From Pseudoxanthomonas sp. YR558 (GTDB lineage: Bacteria > Pseudomonadota > Gammaproteobacteria > Xanthomonadales > Xanthomonadaceae): a stretch of 64,000 nucleotides of DNA. Position 1 is the stretch's first letter. Every line of letters starts with the position of its first letter. The translations under genes were made by a program, and so were the position numbers. Where the stretch lies: NCBI RefSeq assembly GCF_900116385.1, contig NZ_FPCI01000001.1:558001-622000 (forward strand), read 5' to 3'. The notes beneath the pieces were generated by a model. It did not search any database. It was not told the DNA's origin and saw only the letters and a list, made by a program, of their open reading frames with translations. Shown one piece after another: positions 18,497-27,710 of this stretch.

Positions 18497-18597
18497 CACG
18501 CTTGCGTGATGGTGCGTTGCAGCTTTCCCCTTTGGCCAATGCCCGAGGACGGACGCCTGTGGCCCACTGCCGGCACTTCACACCGGAGGTGCCGTCG

Positions 18598-20427
18598 ATG
18601 TCGATCGCTGCGCTGTTGTGTCGTCCCGTCTCCCGCCCCCTCTTTCGCCGCACGGGGCTGTTTTTTTTCTCCGTTTGCTTGATGCTGGCCAGCGGCCAAG
18701 CGCTCGCGCTGACCGAAGTCACCGGCTTCGGCAGCAATCCCGGCAACCTGCGCATGCACAAGTACGTACCGACCGGCCTGCCGGCGGATGCGCCGCTGGT
18801 GGTGGCACTGCATGGCTGCGCACAATCCGCCGCCAACTACGACGCCGAGACCGGCTGGGAAACGCTGGCCGACCGTTTCGGGTTCGCGCTGTTGCTGCCC
18901 GAGCAGCAGACCGGCAACAACAGCAGCCGTTGCTTCAACTGGTTCGAGACCGTCGATACGTCGCGCGGGCAAGGCGAGCCGCTGTCGATCAAACAGATGG
19001 TCGACCGCATGATCGCCGACCATGCGATCGATCCCGCGCGCGTCTACGTCACCGGCCTTTCTGCGGGCGGTGCGATGACGTCGGTGATGCTGGCCACCTA
19101 TCCCGACGTGTTCGCCGGCGGCGCCATCGTGGCCGGCATCCCGTATCGCTGCGCGACCACCCAGGCCGCCGCCTTCAGCTGCATGAACCCCGGCAGCGAC
19201 CTCACGCCCGCGCAATGGGGTGCGAAAGTGCGCGCTGCCAGCAGTTGGAGCGGCCCCTGGCCCATCGTGTCGATCTGGCATGGCGATGCCGACTACACCG
19301 TACGTCCCGCCAACCTCACCGAAAGCCTGGACCAATGGGCCGACGTGCACGGCATCGACACCGTGGCCGATGCGACTGACACCATGAGCGGCTATCCGCA
19401 CAAGGTCTACAAGGACGCGGCCGGCACCGTGAAGGTGGAAACCTACGTCATCACCGGCATGGGTCATGGCACGCCCGTGGACCCCGGTACCGGCGAGACC
19501 CAATGCGGTACGGCCGGCGCCTACATCCTCGACGTGAACCTCTGCTCCAGCTACCACATCGCCCGCTTCTTTGGCCTGGACAACCTGGACGGCGTACCGC
19601 CGTCGGTCGCCCTGACCTCGCCCACGAACGGCGCCACCGTCAGTGGCACGGTGACGCTAGCCGCCACCGCCAGCGACGACATCGGCGTGGCGCGCGTGGA
19701 TTTCCTGCTGGACGGCGCGTTGCTTGGCGGCGATGCCAGCGCGCCCTACAGCCTGGCGTGGAACAGCAGCGGCGCCAGCGACGGCGCGCACGTGCTGCAG
19801 GCGCGCGCGCTCGATCTTGCCGGCAACACGGGCACCTCGGTCGCGGTCAACGTCACCGTCAACGGCGGTACCGGCGGCGGCTCGCCGGTCACGGTCGTCT
19901 TCAACAACGAAGATGCGAACGACGGCTACGTGAAGGCCAGCGCCACGGGCGGCAGCCCTGCCGTAGGCACGCTGGAGGCCTACTACGGCCTGGCGATCGG
20001 ACGCGGCACCGACGGCAACCACAACCGCACGGTGCTGTCGTTCGATACGTCAGCGCTGCCCGACAACGCGGTGGTCACCTCGGCCACGCTGACGGTCGCC
20101 TACCGCAGCGCCAGCGGCGACCCATGGAACAATCCGGCCGGCAACGCCCTGGTCGTCGACGTGCGCAACGGCTGTCTCGGGGCGTGCACCATCGAGGCGG
20201 CGGACTGGGCCGCTGCCACCACCACGACGGGCAGCGCGCAGGTGCCGGCCTTCAGCGGCGGCAACCAGACCAGTACGGTGTTCGACACCGTCGGACGTGC
20301 TGCGATCAACCGCACCGGGCGCACGCAGCTGCGGCTGCGCTTCAACGCGAATCCAGCCGCGACGCACTACCTCTGGATCGACCGCGGCGCTACCGCCAAG
20401 CTCTCAGTCACCTACACCCTGCCGTGA
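18598..20427 (+). CDS. PHB depolymerase family esterase with Ig-like and C-terminal beta domains, secreted
   Basis: The ATG at 18598 has GGAGG at good distance and starts a signal peptide ending around GQALA. Residues 30-330 are the LpqC/PHB-depolymerase esterase fold: lipase box GLSAGGAMTS, oxyanion region LVVALHGCAQSA, catalytic His in ITGMGHGTPVD. Residues about 345-425 are a bacterial Ig-like domain (PPSVALTSPTNGATVSGTV). Residues about 435-609 are a further beta-rich domain (DSA-type VVFNNEDANDGYVKASA, TVLSFDTSALPDNAVVTSATLTVAYRS) resembling DNRLRE-type adhesion modules. It probably hydrolyses esters of a polymer substrate outside the cell and uses the C-terminal domains to bind it. Confidence 0.85.
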   Translation: MSIAALLCRPVSRPLFRRTGLFFFSVCLMLASGQALALTEVTGFGSNPGNLRMHKYVPTGLPADAPLVVALHGCAQSAANYDAETGWETLADRFGFALLLPEQQTGNNSSRCFNWFETVDTSRGQGEPLSIKQMVDRMIADHAIDPARVYVTGLSAGGAMTSVMLATYPDVFAGGAIVAGIPYRCATTQAAAFSCMNPGSDLTPAQWGAKVRAASSWSGPWPIVSIWHGDADYTVRPANLTESLDQWADVHGIDTVADATDTMSGYPHKVYKDAAGTVKVETYVITGMGHGTPVDPGTGETQCGTAGAYILDVNLCSSYHIARFFGLDNLDGVPPSVALTSPTNGATVSGTVTLAATASDDIGVARVDFLLDGALLGGDASAPYSLAWNSSGASDGAHVLQARALDLAGNTGTSVAVNVTVNGGTGGGSPVTVVFNNEDANDGYVKASATGGSPAVGTLEAYYGLAIGRGTDGNHNRTVLSFDTSALPDNAVVTSATLTVAYRSASGDPWNNPAGNALVVDVRNGCLGACTIEAADWAAATTTTGSAQVPAFSGGNQTSTVFDTVGRAAINRTGRTQLRLRFNANPAATHYLWIDRGATAKLSVTYTLP

Positions 20428-20448
20428 GGGGCACGGCCTGCCGCCGCG

Positions 20449-21759
20449 TCACGGCGGCGGCAGGATCTTCCAGAACATGCCCGCGCCCAGCTTTACCGAT
20501 TGCAGCGGCTTACGCTGCGCAGCCGGCTGGTTGGCGCGGAACATCTCGCGGATGTCGCCCATCACCTTGTCCGACTCCATGAAGTAGGAGTGCGCCAGCA
20601 CGCTCTGGTCCACGCCGGAGACGTCGATGGTGTCGACGCCGGAAACCAGCACGACGCCTTCGCTGGTGTCGCCGGCGCGCGGACCGCGGTTGACCTGCTT
20701 GGAGGCCTTCAGCGCCAGGTCCTCCGACGAGGCGTAGAGCGTGACCCGGCCACTCGCCCGCTGCAGCGCAGGCGCCAGTTCGGTGCGGAACACCTTCGCG
20801 TCGATATCCGGTGCGGCCAGGATGATGCCGCGGAAGCGCCCGCGCAGTTCCGGCCTGCGGGTCACCAGGTTGCGCACCGCCTGGGTCAGCCCGCGCGTGC
20901 CCATGCTGTGCCCGATCACGTACAGGTTCTGCGCGCCGGAGCGGTCGGCGAGGTCCGACAGGAAGTTCTCGATGTACGGCACCGAACGCGCGATGCTCTG
21001 CTCGTCGGTGAAGTAGCCCGACAGCGCGGCCTGCGAAGGCCAGCTGTAGAACACCGGCGCGCCATCGAAGCGCAAGTCGTAAGCGAGCTGCGCGGTACGC
21101 CGGGCGGCATCGCGGAAGCTGACGTTGTATCCGTGCACGAACACGAACGCATTGCTGCCGCGCGATTCGCCCACGCGGCCGTACAGGCGGGCGAAGAACG
21201 GCGATTTCTCCAGCCGTCCGACGTCCTGCAGGATGACGTGCTGCTTGGCGTCTTCCTTGAACTCCAGCAGGTACCAGCGCGGCGACTCGAGCTCGCCCGC
21301 CACGTGCGACTTCGGAATGCTGATCCGCGCCGTGCCGTAGGTGAGCTGGCGCGCCAGCGACGAGGTGAAGCGGTCACCCGGCGGCAACGAAGCGAACGCC
21401 GCCGCCGGCAGCCGGTTGGTGGCGTAGAAGACGTCGACATTGACGAAATCCTGCTCCGGCGCCTTGCCGGCCTGCGCCGCCTCGCGGGCACGTGCCGCGC
21501 GCTCGGCGGCTTCCCGGGCGGTCGCATCCCGTTGCTGGCGGGCGCGCGCTTCCGCCTCGGCGGCGGCGGCACGGCGTTGGGCTTCGGCGAGTGCAGCCGC
21601 TTCCGCGGCGCTGCTGGGAGGCGGCGGCGGTGGGGGTGGTGGAGGCGGTGGAGGCGGTAGCGGCGTCTCCACGGGCGGAGGCAGCGGTGTTTCCTTGACA
21701 CGTTTCGCGCAGCCAGCCAGCACCAAGGCCGCCAGCACCAGGCAGAGGATCCGCCGCAT
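20449..21759 (-). CDS. Lipoprotein with polyproline, Ala-rich helix and DUF900 alpha/beta hydrolase domain
   Basis: MRRILCLVLAALVLAGC is a lipoprotein signal (Cys17). Then comes a run of 14 consecutive prolines (encoded at about 21614-21655), then a 60-residue Ala/Arg/Glu-rich stretch that should form a coiled coil or rod, then the DUF900 hydrolase domain (residues about 100-400): FVFVHGYNVSF, the nucleophile motif GHSMGTRG, and a late AHSYF His. Such proteins are thought to be serine hydrolases of the envelope. The proline run should make translation depend on elongation factor P and may span the peptidoglycan layer. It is convergent with the esterase gene. Confidence 0.82.
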   Translation of the reverse strand: MRRILCLVLAALVLAGCAKRVKETPLPPPVETPLPPPPPPPPPPPPPPSSAAEAAALAEAQRRAAAAEAEARARQQRDATAREAAERAARAREAAQAGKAPEQDFVNVDVFYATNRLPAAAFASLPPGDRFTSSLARQLTYGTARISIPKSHVAGELESPRWYLLEFKEDAKQHVILQDVGRLEKSPFFARLYGRVGESRGSNAFVFVHGYNVSFRDAARRTAQLAYDLRFDGAPVFYSWPSQAALSGYFTDEQSIARSVPYIENFLSDLADRSGAQNLYVIGHSMGTRGLTQAVRNLVTRRPELRGRFRGIILAAPDIDAKVFRTELAPALQRASGRVTLYASSEDLALKASKQVNRGPRAGDTSEGVVLVSGVDTIDVSGVDQSVLAHSYFMESDKVMGDIREMFRANQPAAQRKPLQSVKLGAGMFWKILPPP

Positions 21760-21949
21760 TCTTCACCCCATGGAAGGACGTCCTGACCGCCCCAGTCCCC
21801 GGAGGCGGCCGACGACCCGATGGTATCGCAGGGGCCGGTGCCGCAGCGAGCCGGGAAGGGTCCGCATTAGCCAGCAGCCGCACCCGCGAGCTATCGTGTG
21901 GGGGTACGGACCGCCTCCGACGGCCCCCTTCCCTCACCTGGACCCCCTT

Positions 21950-22102
21950 ATGCCTACGCCCAACTACTCCTTCGAGAAACGACAGCGCGAGCTGGCCAAG
22001 AAGAAGAAGAAAGAAGAGAAAGACGCCAAGAAGCGCGCCGAGCGCGACGCCGCCCGGACCGAGACCGGCACCGAGGATGCCCCGGCCGACACGCCGGAAT
22101 GA
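21950..22102 (+). CDS. Small Lys/Glu-rich conserved protein, 50 aa
   Basis: [33 protein letters not shown]... is a highly charged helical peptide conserved in xanthomonads. Its stop TGA (22100-22102) overlaps the ATG of the UPF0178 gene, showing a translated, coupled unit. Such short basic helices often bind nucleic acid or ribosomes, but nothing here proves a function. The charge blocks point to a single long helix. Confidence 0.7.
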   Translation: MPTPNYSFEKRQRELAKKKKKEEKDAKKRAERDAARTETGTEDAPADTPE

Positions 22103-22566
22103 GCGACGCCGCGGCGCCGCCGCAAGTGTGGGTGGATGCCGATGCATGCCCGGGGCCGGTGAAGGAGATCCTGTTCCGCGCGGCCGAGCGTGCGCAGGTA
22201 CAGGTCACCCTGATCGCCAACCAGTGGTTGCGCACCCCACCCTCGCGCTTCATCCGCGCCTTGCAGGTGCAGGGCGGCTTCGACGTGGCCGATGACGCCA
22301 TCGCCGAACGCGCGCGCAGCGGCGACCTCGTCGTCACCCAGGACATTCCCCTGGCGGCGCGCGTGCTGGCCAACGGCGCGCAAGCGATCAATCCGCGCGG
22401 CGAGCGGTTCACGCCGGACAACATCGCCGAACGGTTGTCGATGCGGAACTTCATGGACGAACTGCGCGGGTCCGGCGTACAGACCGGTGGCCCTGCCGCC
22501 TTCAATGCACGCGACCGCCAAGCGTTTGCCAACCAATTGGATCGCTGGCTCGCCACTCGGCGCTGA
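22099..22566 (+). CDS. UPF0178 (YaiI/YqxD) family protein
   Basis: The 155-residue protein has the family signature [22 protein letters not shown] at the N-terminus, the [18 protein letters not shown] region, and [22 protein letters not shown]. The fold resembles PIN-like nucleases, with Asp residues (VDADAC, DLVVTQD) that could bind metal, but no activity has been established in the family. The start overlaps the upstream small gene by ATGA. Confidence 0.87.
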   Translation: MSDAAAPPQVWVDADACPGPVKEILFRAAERAQVQVTLIANQWLRTPPSRFIRALQVQGGFDVADDAIAERARSGDLVVTQDIPLAARVLANGAQAINPRGERFTPDNIAERLSMRNFMDELRGSGVQTGGPAAFNARDRQAFANQLDRWLATRR

Positions 22567-22573
22567 CGCGGCG

Positions 22574-22894
22574 ATGCCCGAGTTCGAGTTCCGCCCCGTC
22601 TTCCATCTCGTGCTGCACGTCATCGTGCCGCTGGCGGTGGCGCGCCTGTTCTGGCCCACGCAGTGGAGGCGCGCCGCGCTGTGGATGCTCGCTGGGTGGG
22701 TGATCGACCTCGACCACCTGCTGGCCGACCCGATCTACGCTCCCGGGCGCTGCAGCATCGGCTTCCATCCGCTGCACACCTGGCCGGCCATCGCGGTGTA
22801 TGCGGGCCTGACCGTGCCGAAGAAGACCCGGTGGTTCGGCATCGGCCTGCTGATCCACGTCGCGCTGGATGGCATCGACTGCCTGATGATGTAA
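22574..22894 (+). CDS. DUF6122 family membrane protein
   Basis: A 106-residue protein with about three hydrophobic segments (VFHLVLHVIVPLAVARLFW, RRAALWMLAGWVIDLDHLL, GIGLLIHVALDGIDCLMM). The HVIVPL and DLDHLLADPIY motifs with conserved Asp/His and the PGRCSIGFHPLHT stretch are typical of DUF6122. Similar to small membrane hydrolase or LexA-associated proteins, but function is unknown. It starts 7 bases after the UPF0178 stop and is probably cotranscribed with it. Confidence 0.8.
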   Translation: MPEFEFRPVFHLVLHVIVPLAVARLFWPTQWRRAALWMLAGWVIDLDHLLADPIYAPGRCSIGFHPLHTWPAIAVYAGLTVPKKTRWFGIGLLIHVALDGIDCLMM

Positions 22895-22903
22895 CGGCGG
22901 CCT

Positions 22904-23371
22904 CTACATCTTTTCGCCGGGCAACCGGCTCGCCTGCGTGATCCAGTCCGCCAGCTGCACTTCGTCGAACGCCTCGCCTTCGCGCAGGTGGACGTAACGG
23001 ACATCGGCCACCTTCGAGGTTTCCGGCGGTACCGGCTTCAGCGATTGACCCCGGAAGAAGGTCACCTTGAGATAGCGTTCGAAGCAATGGAACGAGAGGA
23101 ACCATCCCTCCGCGGCGGGCGCGCCGTAGAAGGGCGAGTTCCATTTCACCGCCTTGCGCACGCCTGGCACGGTTTCTTCGACGAGTGCATCGAGGCGCTG
23201 GGCGACGGCTTTCTTCCACCCCGGCACGGCCGACAGATAGGCGCGCACCGGTGCATCGCCCTCGCCCTTCGGGATCTGAGGATTGCCGCCGGACAGCAGG
23301 CGTGGCGCTGACGTCTTCACCGCCGTCTTCTTCGTGGGCATTTTCTTTGCGGCGACCTTCTTCGTCGCCAT
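22904..23371 (-). CDS. DUF1801 family protein, with basic N-terminal tail
   Basis: Residues 1-25 (MATKKVAAKKMPTKKTAVK) are a lysine-rich tail similar to histone H1-like AlgP repeats. Residues 30-155 are a DUF1801 (YdhG-type) domain: LVEETVPGVRKAVKWNSPFYG and a C-terminal VRYVHLREGEAFDEVQLADWI. The family is a small frataxin-like fold of unknown function. It starts just 1 base after the stop of the second DUF1801 gene, so both are one operon; the two proteins share architecture, and the tail distinguishes this one. Confidence 0.82.
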   Translation of the reverse strand: MATKKVAAKKMPTKKTAVKTSAPRLLSGGNPQIPKGEGDAPVRAYLSAVPGWKKAVAQRLDALVEETVPGVRKAVKWNSPFYGAPAAEGWFLSFHCFERYLKVTFFRGQSLKPVPPETSKVADVRYVHLREGEAFDEVQLADWITQASRLPGEKM

Positions 23372-23372
23372 C

Positions 23373-23789
23373 TCAGGCCTTGGCCTTCTTGGCCTTGTTG
23401 AACGTCACCGCGCGCAGGAACAGCGCCTTGAAGGCCGTCGAATCCAGCACATCGCGTTCGCGGACGTCGATGGCACGGCGCGTCCCGCCGTCGAGACTGG
23501 CGTTGAAGAGATCGTCCGGGTCATCGAGCTTGGCGCCGTGGGCGAAGGTCAGCTTCACGTAGGCCTTGTAGACCTCGCCAGTGCACACCAGCCCGTCATG
23601 CGACCACGTCGGTACGCCGTGCGGATTGGTTGGCTTGACCCATTTCACGTCTTCCACGACATTCGGATCGGCGTCGTGGATCAGGGCGCGCACGCGCGCC
23701 AGCACGTCGCCGCGCCAATCGCGCAGTTCGTCGATGCGCGCATCGATGCGGCGCGACGCTTCGCTGGTGTCCTTCGGGGCGGTGGTCAT
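23373..23789 (-). CDS. DUF1801 family protein
   Basis: The start at 23789 is supported by GGAG a few bases upstream; the upstream frame (from 23819) is not needed. The 138-residue protein has DWRGDVLARVRALIHDADP, VEDVKWVKPTNPHGVPTWSHDG and KLTFAHGAKLDDPDDLFNAS, matching the DUF1801 fold. It is the upstream member of a pair; the downstream paralogue begins one base after its stop. Function unknown. Confidence 0.83.
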   Translation of the reverse strand: MTTAPKDTSEASRRIDARIDELRDWRGDVLARVRALIHDADPNVVEDVKWVKPTNPHGVPTWSHDGLVCTGEVYKAYVKLTFAHGAKLDDPDDLFNASLDGGTRRAIDVRERDVLDSTAFKALFLRAVTFNKAKKAKA

Positions 23790-23883
23790 CGGGTGCTCCT
23801 TGCATGCAAGGGCGACCATCTCGGTCGCCGTGGGTCGGGAGGATGAGGTCCACCGCGTTCAGGCCATGCGAACGCGGTCGGGC

Positions 23884-26409
23884 TCAGGGCGCGGCGGCCT
23901 TCGTGGCGGGGACGGGCGACGCGCCCAGGTGGGCCTGGAGGAAACCGGCGATACCGGTCCACATCGTCTCGACGTTGTCGATCTTCTCCACGCCGTGGCC
24001 CTCCTTCTCGAACACCAATCCCACTGGCGGCCGGCCGTCGATCTGCAGCATCCGCTGCAGTCGACGCGCGTGCTCCAGGTCCACACGGACATCCTCGGTG
24101 CCGTGCACGATCATCACCGGCACCTTGAGGTCGCGGTACTGGTAGATCGGCGACGACGCCTGCATGGCCGCCAGGTCGGTATGCGGATTGCCGATCAGCT
24201 TCTCCATGGTCTCGCGCACGCGCTTCACGCGCCCGCCATCGCTGGCGGTGAAGAACAGGATGCGGTCACTGACGCCGGCGATGGTGACCGCGCAACGGAA
24301 GCGCTGCGGCCAGCGGATCGCCATGATCATCGACGAGTAGCCACCGTAGCTGGTCCCCACCGCGCACATGCGCGACGCGTCCAGCGGATAGTTCGCCGTC
24401 GCGTAGCCGATGGCAGCATCGATATCGTCTTCGATCGCGGTGCCGTAGTTGCGATGGCCCTTCTCGCGGAAGGCCTTGCCGTAGCCTTCCGAGCCACGGA
24501 AGTTCACCCTCAGTACCGCATAGCCCAGCGAGGCGAGGAATTGCACTTCAGGATCGAAATGCAGCTTGTCGCTGATGCCGATCGGCCCTCCATGCGGCGC
24601 CACCACGAGCGGATGAGGACCGGGTGTGCGCGGTAACGTGATGAAGGCTTCCAGCGGCGTACCGTCCACACCCTTGAAGGTGAAGGCCTTGCTGGGTGCC
24701 AGCGTCGAGGACGGAAGATCGGGCATGGTCTCGTCGAGTAGCGTTGCGCGGCGCGCGGCGCCGTCCAAGTGGTAGAGCTGCGCGGGCTGGTCGCCCGCTT
24801 CGACCCACACCAGCATCTGCTTGCCGTCGCGACTGCGATCACCCACGACCACGGTCTTGCCGGGGAAAGCCTCGGTCAACAGACGTCCCTGCGCGCTCGC
24901 CGATGCGTCGAAATACTCGCTAACGAACAAGCCACCCTGGTAATAGCCCACGCCGATCACGTTGTGGGCGTCGTCGAACAGGGCGGTGACCACGTCCACG
25001 CCAGGCTTGCTGAATACCGTACGGGTGATGGTCTTCGATACCGGATCGAATGCCACCAACTCCTTCTGCGCGCGATCTTTCTCAGTGATGCCGTAGATCA
25101 GGCTGCCATCGCTCGACACACCCTCGGGACTGAAAGGTTCCTCGTCCTCGATCTCCATCACCTCGCGGAACACGCCGTCAGCACCATGCATCAGCACCAG
25201 GCGCTGGGGCGGCTCGTCGTCGCCCTCCTCGTCCCCATCCGGCGTGCGCGGCCGCGTGTCGTCGCGCATCGCCAGCGCAACACGCAGGCGACCGCGGCCG
25301 TCGGTGAACCAGCGCAGGTCGTCCTTGACGCCGATGTTGAGGCGGTCGCGCAGGTGAAAGCGGAAGCGGGCCGCCGCATCCGCACTGCTGATGTCCATGC
25401 GGTGCACCAACAGTTCGCCGTAACTGCCGATACTGCCGAACAGAATCTGGTTCTCGTCCCCCGGCAGTGTGTCGATGAGAAAGCCCTTGCGCGGCAGCTT
25501 GTAGCGCTCGATCGCCCGCTTTCCACCCACGGGCTCCTGGATCCGGGCAGCATGGATCTCCTCGGCACCCTCCTCGCTGATAGGCATCAGTACCACGCGA
25601 TCGTTCGCCCAGCGGATGCCACCAAACGCCGAACTGCTGCTCGCCAACGTACTGACCGTGCCGGCCATCAGATCCACCAGTTCCACATCCCAACGCTTCT
25701 CGGTGCTGTGCACATGCACGGCCACCAGCGTGCCGGCGGGGTTGATCCGTGCGCTGAGCACGCGATCCTCTTTCCACAGCGTACGCACCGGCAAGGGGAG
25801 CGTTGCGGGTTTCGGGGGAGCGGCCAGGGGCGCGTCGACCACCGGCGCGTTCCCCGCGCTCCGCACCACGTCGCGATAGAACGCTGGGAACGGATCCGGG
25901 TAGTGCCCCGTATAGGTCAGTTCGTACCCGGCATAGACCTGAGGATGCTCTTTCTTCAACCAGTCGATCACGCCCAGGCTGCGATTGGCGATATGGAACC
26001 TGCTGTCGCGGATGGTCCTGGCACGGAACTGGAGGTCGCCGGCATAGTTGATCCGGCCAGGCTCGATGACGAACTCGAATTCCGGCTCGTTCCGCAGGTC
26101 GTAGGTGAAGTAACGCACTGGCCGCAGCTGCGACCATTCGTATCGACCGGCGGGCAGCGCATACAGGCGCAGGCTGCGACCTTCTGGCAGATCCTTCATG
26201 TCGCCGCCGCCGAACACGGCGTTGTCCTTCCGCACCTTGACCCGCACCAGCGGCATGTTGCTGTCGATGCCCACCACTAGCAGGCCCTCGTCCGCTTTAA
26301 GCGTCGGCACCGTACCTGGCTTGATCAGCCGCGCATGCGCCGGCGCTCCCCCACACACTGCCATGAGCACCAGCAACGCCGCCGTGCCGCGCATTAAAAG
26401 ACGCATCAC
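23884..26409 (-). CDS. S9 family prolyl oligopeptidase, exported
   Basis: The 841-residue protein has a signal peptide (MMRLLMRGTAALLVLMAVCGGAPAHA) and a beta-propeller domain (residues about 190-560) followed by an alpha/beta hydrolase domain. The catalytic Ser is in GTSYGGYSS (Ser687), the Asp in VHGTEDVRVDLEHA, and the His in EKEGHGVEK. It cleaves peptides after proline or acyl-amino acids. The N-terminal 180 residues are an extra beta domain not in classic S9 enzymes. Two close ATGs are available (26409 and 26406). Confidence 0.88.
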   Translation of the reverse strand: MMRLLMRGTAALLVLMAVCGGAPAHARLIKPGTVPTLKADEGLLVVGIDSNMPLVRVKVRKDNAVFGGGDMKDLPEGRSLRLYALPAGRYEWSQLRPVRYFTYDLRNEPEFEFVIEPGRINYAGDLQFRARTIRDSRFHIANRSLGVIDWLKKEHPQVYAGYELTYTGHYPDPFPAFYRDVVRSAGNAPVVDAPLAAPPKPATLPLPVRTLWKEDRVLSARINPAGTLVAVHVHSTEKRWDVELVDLMAGTVSTLASSSSAFGGIRWANDRVVLMPISEEGAEEIHAARIQEPVGGKRAIERYKLPRKGFLIDTLPGDENQILFGSIGSYGELLVHRMDISSADAAARFRFHLRDRLNIGVKDDLRWFTDGRGRLRVALAMRDDTRPRTPDGDEEGDDEPPQRLVLMHGADGVFREVMEIEDEEPFSPEGVSSDGSLIYGITEKDRAQKELVAFDPVSKTITRTVFSKPGVDVVTALFDDAHNVIGVGYYQGGLFVSEYFDASASAQGRLLTEAFPGKTVVVGDRSRDGKQMLVWVEAGDQPAQLYHLDGAARRATLLDETMPDLPSSTLAPSKAFTFKGVDGTPLEAFITLPRTPGPHPLVVAPHGGPIGISDKLHFDPEVQFLASLGYAVLRVNFRGSEGYGKAFREKGHRNYGTAIEDDIDAAIGYATANYPLDASRMCAVGTSYGGYSSMIMAIRWPQRFRCAVTIAGVSDRILFFTASDGGRVKRVRETMEKLIGNPHTDLAAMQASSPIYQYRDLKVPVMIVHGTEDVRVDLEHARRLQRMLQIDGRPPVGLVFEKEGHGVEKIDNVETMWTGIAGFLQAHLGASPVPATKAAAP

Positions 26410-26517
26410 CTTGCATTCCCCCTTCCTGATGAACCGGCGCGCGGCCCCACCCGCGCGCCTCTCGTTTCCCTGTGCCGCGGGACGATGCCGCGCGGACCTT
26501 CGGAGCTTACCGGGTTC

Positions 26518-27567
26518 TCATCCCTGGAACACCGGCTCCAGCATCCGGAACGTGCCTGCGTCCGCATCCATCTCCACTCGGCCGCCGACCGGCACGATGA
26601 ACTGCTGGCGGATGTGGCCGATCATCGCGCCGCGATAGGTCGGCACCTTCAGCGGTTTGAAGTAGTCATCGAAGATTTCCGGCAGCGTCAGCGAGCCGTA
26701 ACCGTTGCCGGGGTCGCAGTCGGTGCATTCGCCGAAGATCACGCCGGCCACCTGGTCCAGCGCGCCCATCAGGCGCAGCGTGCTGAGCATGCGGTCGATG
26801 CGGTACGGGGCCTCGGAAACATCTTCGAGGAACAGGATCTTGCCGCGGAAATCCGGCAGGTACGGCGAACCGGCCAGCGCCACCAGCACCGACAGGTTGC
26901 CGCCCACCAGCTCGCCCTGCGCCTTGCCACCGGTGAGGGTGACGGTGCGGTTGCGCCGCTGGACGAGTTCATCGCCCTTGTCGGCGCTGTTGCGGTATTC
27001 CATCTGCTCGCGCTGGAAGAACACCCGGCGGAACTGGTCCGCGTTGAAGGCATTCCAACTGCCGATGCCGATGGGCCCATGGAAACTCACCAGCCCCGCC
27101 TGCGACAACAGCGCGTTATGTAGCGCAGTGATGTCGGAGTAGCCCAGCAGGATCTTCGGATTGCGGCGGATCGACGCGTAGTCGAGCAGCGGCAACAGGC
27201 GCGCCGCGCCGGACCCGCCGCGCGCGCAGACGATCGCCTTGACCTCACGGTCGGCGAACATCGCGTTGAGGTCGCCGGCCCGCTCGGCATCGGTGCCCGC
27301 CAGATGACCGCGTCGCGATGCGAGGTGCGGAGCCACTTTGACCTTCAGGCCCAGCGCTTCCATCGCCTCCTGTGCCAGTCGCAGGTCCAGCGGCTCGTCG
27401 GTGGCCGCGGACGGGCTGACCAGGCCGACCGTATCGCCGGGATTCAAGGCCAACGGCAGCAATCGCTTGCGCGGCGCCGCGGCGAATGCGTTCGATCCGG
27501 CCGCCAGCGGCAGCATCAGGGTCGTGGCGGCCAACGCCGCTGTTCCGAGGAAATTCCGCCTGCGCAT
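26518..27567 (-). CDS. LD-carboxypeptidase (S66 family), exported by Tat
   Basis: MRRRNFLGTAALAATTLMLPLAAG has the twin-arginine RRRNFLG motif. The S66 catalytic Ser is in LLGYSDITALHNAL, the Glu is expected in GGKAQGELVGGNLSVL, and the His in GHIRQQFIVPVG. This 349-residue enzyme would cut L,D-bonds in murein peptides in the periplasm during cell-wall recycling. Oddity: the usual CxRGGYG motif reads CARGGSG here, so substrate binding may differ. The start at 27567 (rather than 27606) is chosen for the signal peptide. Confidence 0.87.
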   Translation of the reverse strand: MRRRNFLGTAALAATTLMLPLAAGSNAFAAAPRKRLLPLALNPGDTVGLVSPSAATDEPLDLRLAQEAMEALGLKVKVAPHLASRRGHLAGTDAERAGDLNAMFADREVKAIVCARGGSGAARLLPLLDYASIRRNPKILLGYSDITALHNALLSQAGLVSFHGPIGIGSWNAFNADQFRRVFFQREQMEYRNSADKGDELVQRRNRTVTLTGGKAQGELVGGNLSVLVALAGSPYLPDFRGKILFLEDVSEAPYRIDRMLSTLRLMGALDQVAGVIFGECTDCDPGNGYGSLTLPEIFDDYFKPLKVPTYRGAMIGHIRQQFIVPVGGRVEMDADAGTFRMLEPVFQG

Positions 27568-27710
27568 GTCACCGCCTGTCGTAGGGAACCGGCCCCAGCT
27601 TAACAAGCCCGGCGCACCTTCCTGAACGATCGCGCGGATCGCGTGTCGATTCCGCCGTGGCCCGTTCGTCGCTTGGGAAAGGCGGACGTACCGCCAGCGA
27701 GGAACACGAC

